A DNA stretch of 64,000 nucleotides, from the NCBI GenBank assembly GCA_903933115.1, contig CAIZIT010000005.1:1-64000 (forward strand), given 5' to 3'. Under the pieces are notes generated by a model, which was not told the DNA's origin, searched no databases, and saw only the letters and a list, made by a program, of their open reading frames with translations. Positions 63,493 through 64,000 of this stretch are shown piece after piece. Each line of letters opens with the position of its first letter. Position 1 is the first letter of the stretch. The DNA comes from an uncultured Burkholderiales bacterium (GTDB lineage Bacteria; Pseudomonadota; Gammaproteobacteria; Burkholderiales; Burkholderiaceae_C). Made by a program: the position numbers and the translations under genes.

Positions 63493-64000
63493 ATGAACTT
63501 CTTAGCCCTTGAGTGCAGCAGCGAAACTTTATCCTTGGCCGCATCCAAGCTCACTCAAAACTGGTATTTTGAATGTGCAGGTGGCCCCCAGACTTCAAGC
63601 ATCTTGGTGCCTCAGTGCCTTGAGGGTTTGGCGCGTTTGAAATTGTCCATGGACGAACTCGACGCCATCGTTTATGCGCGAGGACCCGGTTCTTTTACGG
63701 GTCTTAGAACCGCGTGCTCCGCTGCTCAAGGTTTTTCTTTCGCTCACCAAACGCTCACCCTGGGCGTGGACTCATTACTGGGTTTGGCGCATACGGCACA
63801 CCGCTTGAAACCTGCTTTCAATAGGGTCTTGTCGGTCCTCGATGCTCGCATGGGCCAACTCTATGTAGGCGCTTACAGCTTCACCTCTGGCTTTTGGGAA
63901 GTGCACCAAGCCCCTCAGTTGATCGATCCCCCCGAAGCCTTACTGCCCAAGGCGTGGACTTTGGAGAACCCAACAGCGCCTTTCCTTTTGGTCTGCAACA
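63493..64000 (+). CDS. tsaB: tRNA threonylcarbamoyladenosine biosynthesis protein TsaB, 5' part
   Basis: TsaB partners TsaD and TsaE in t6A synthesis. The coding sequence from ATG 63493 runs off the right edge, giving 169 codons. It shows MNFLALECSSETLSLAAS, the ARGPGSFTGLRT motif and VLSVLDARMGQLYVGAY, all typical of TsaB (related to TsaD/HSP70-type folds). The C-terminal part is outside the window. tsaC lies 3 kb upstream on the same strand. Confidence 0.95.
   Translation, partial: MNFLALECSSETLSLAASKLTQNWYFECAGGPQTSSILVPQCLEGLARLKLSMDELDAIVYARGPGSFTGLRTACSAAQGFSFAHQTLTLGVDSLLGLAHTAHRLKPAFNRVLSVLDARMGQLYVGAYSFTSGFWEVHQAPQLIDPPEALLPKAWTLENPTAPFLLVCN

Noticed and set aside
1-64000. tRNA, rRNA, CRISPR, prophage or insertion sequences
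   Set aside because: Intergenic regions were read for cloverleaf-like ends, spaced repeats, transposase motifs and terminal inverted repeats; none was found.

Overview
The window is 64 kb of a Gram-negative bacterial chromosome, almost entirely single-copy housekeeping genes, packed tightly on both strands. The gene content points to a betaproteobacterium of the order Burkholderiales. Evidence for this is the hpf-ptsN-hprK group, Smg (DUF494), a DUF3717 protein, a small SET-domain protein, a topoisomerase III carrying a SWIB domain, and the pgk-pyk-fba-purC-purE-purK-tsaC run. GC is near 50%, which is low for the order. I see no tRNA, rRNA, CRISPR array, prophage, transposase or insertion sequence.

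Layout. 0-8.3 kb: a cut-off ABC ATPase, then HPr kinase, EIIA-Ntr and the hibernation factor on the minus strand; corA divergent from them; an MTA/SAH nucleosidase; the three-gene proton-translocating transhydrogenase (pntAA-pntAB-pntB); a Nudix hydrolase. 8.5-15.4 kb: an orphan molybdenum hydroxylase large subunit, topoisomerase III-SWIB divergent from the SET protein, and biotin ligase. 15.5-20.1 kb: a TctE/OmpR-type two-component pair, a MarR regulator, and recA-recX with a clear promoter and LexA box. 20.2-28.8 kb: argC, sucCD, a TerC protein, moaC, a BepA-like metalloprotease, a YvlD-like membrane protein, a DUF3717-DUF1289 protein and purB.

28.9-42.1 kb is visibly more AT-rich. It holds a glutathione S-transferase, then a six-gene minus-strand operon (glutathione peroxidase, FAD oxidoreductase, DUF1365, DUF3833 lipoprotein, SDR, NTF2-like). 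This set resembles the lipid/oxidative-stress genes that accompany ECF sigma-ChrR systems elsewhere, but without the methyltransferase. RfaE2, glnE and yhdP follow.

42.1-50.2 kb: an unlisted small one-helix membrane protein, mltA, yajC-secD-secF, smg, def-fmt and azlCD. 50.3-64 kb: pgk, a fatty acid desaturase, pyk, fba, purC, a YbbN-type thioredoxin, purE-purK-tsaC, an SGNH-fold lipoprotein that seems to have lost its catalytic Ser and His, dacB (PBP4) and the start of tsaB. Translation (def, fmt, tsaB, tsaC, hpf), cell envelope (rfaE2, yhdP, mltA, dacB, secDF, bepA) and central metabolism dominate.

The points most worth a second look are: the paired eukaryote-like SWIB and SET domains; the incomplete ChrR-like cluster; the SGNH pseudoenzyme; two mutually exclusive hairpins between yajC and secD; the small membrane ORF whose start overlaps that of mltA; and places where usual neighbours (rpoN, dprA, coaX, nit/tldD, rsmB) are missing.
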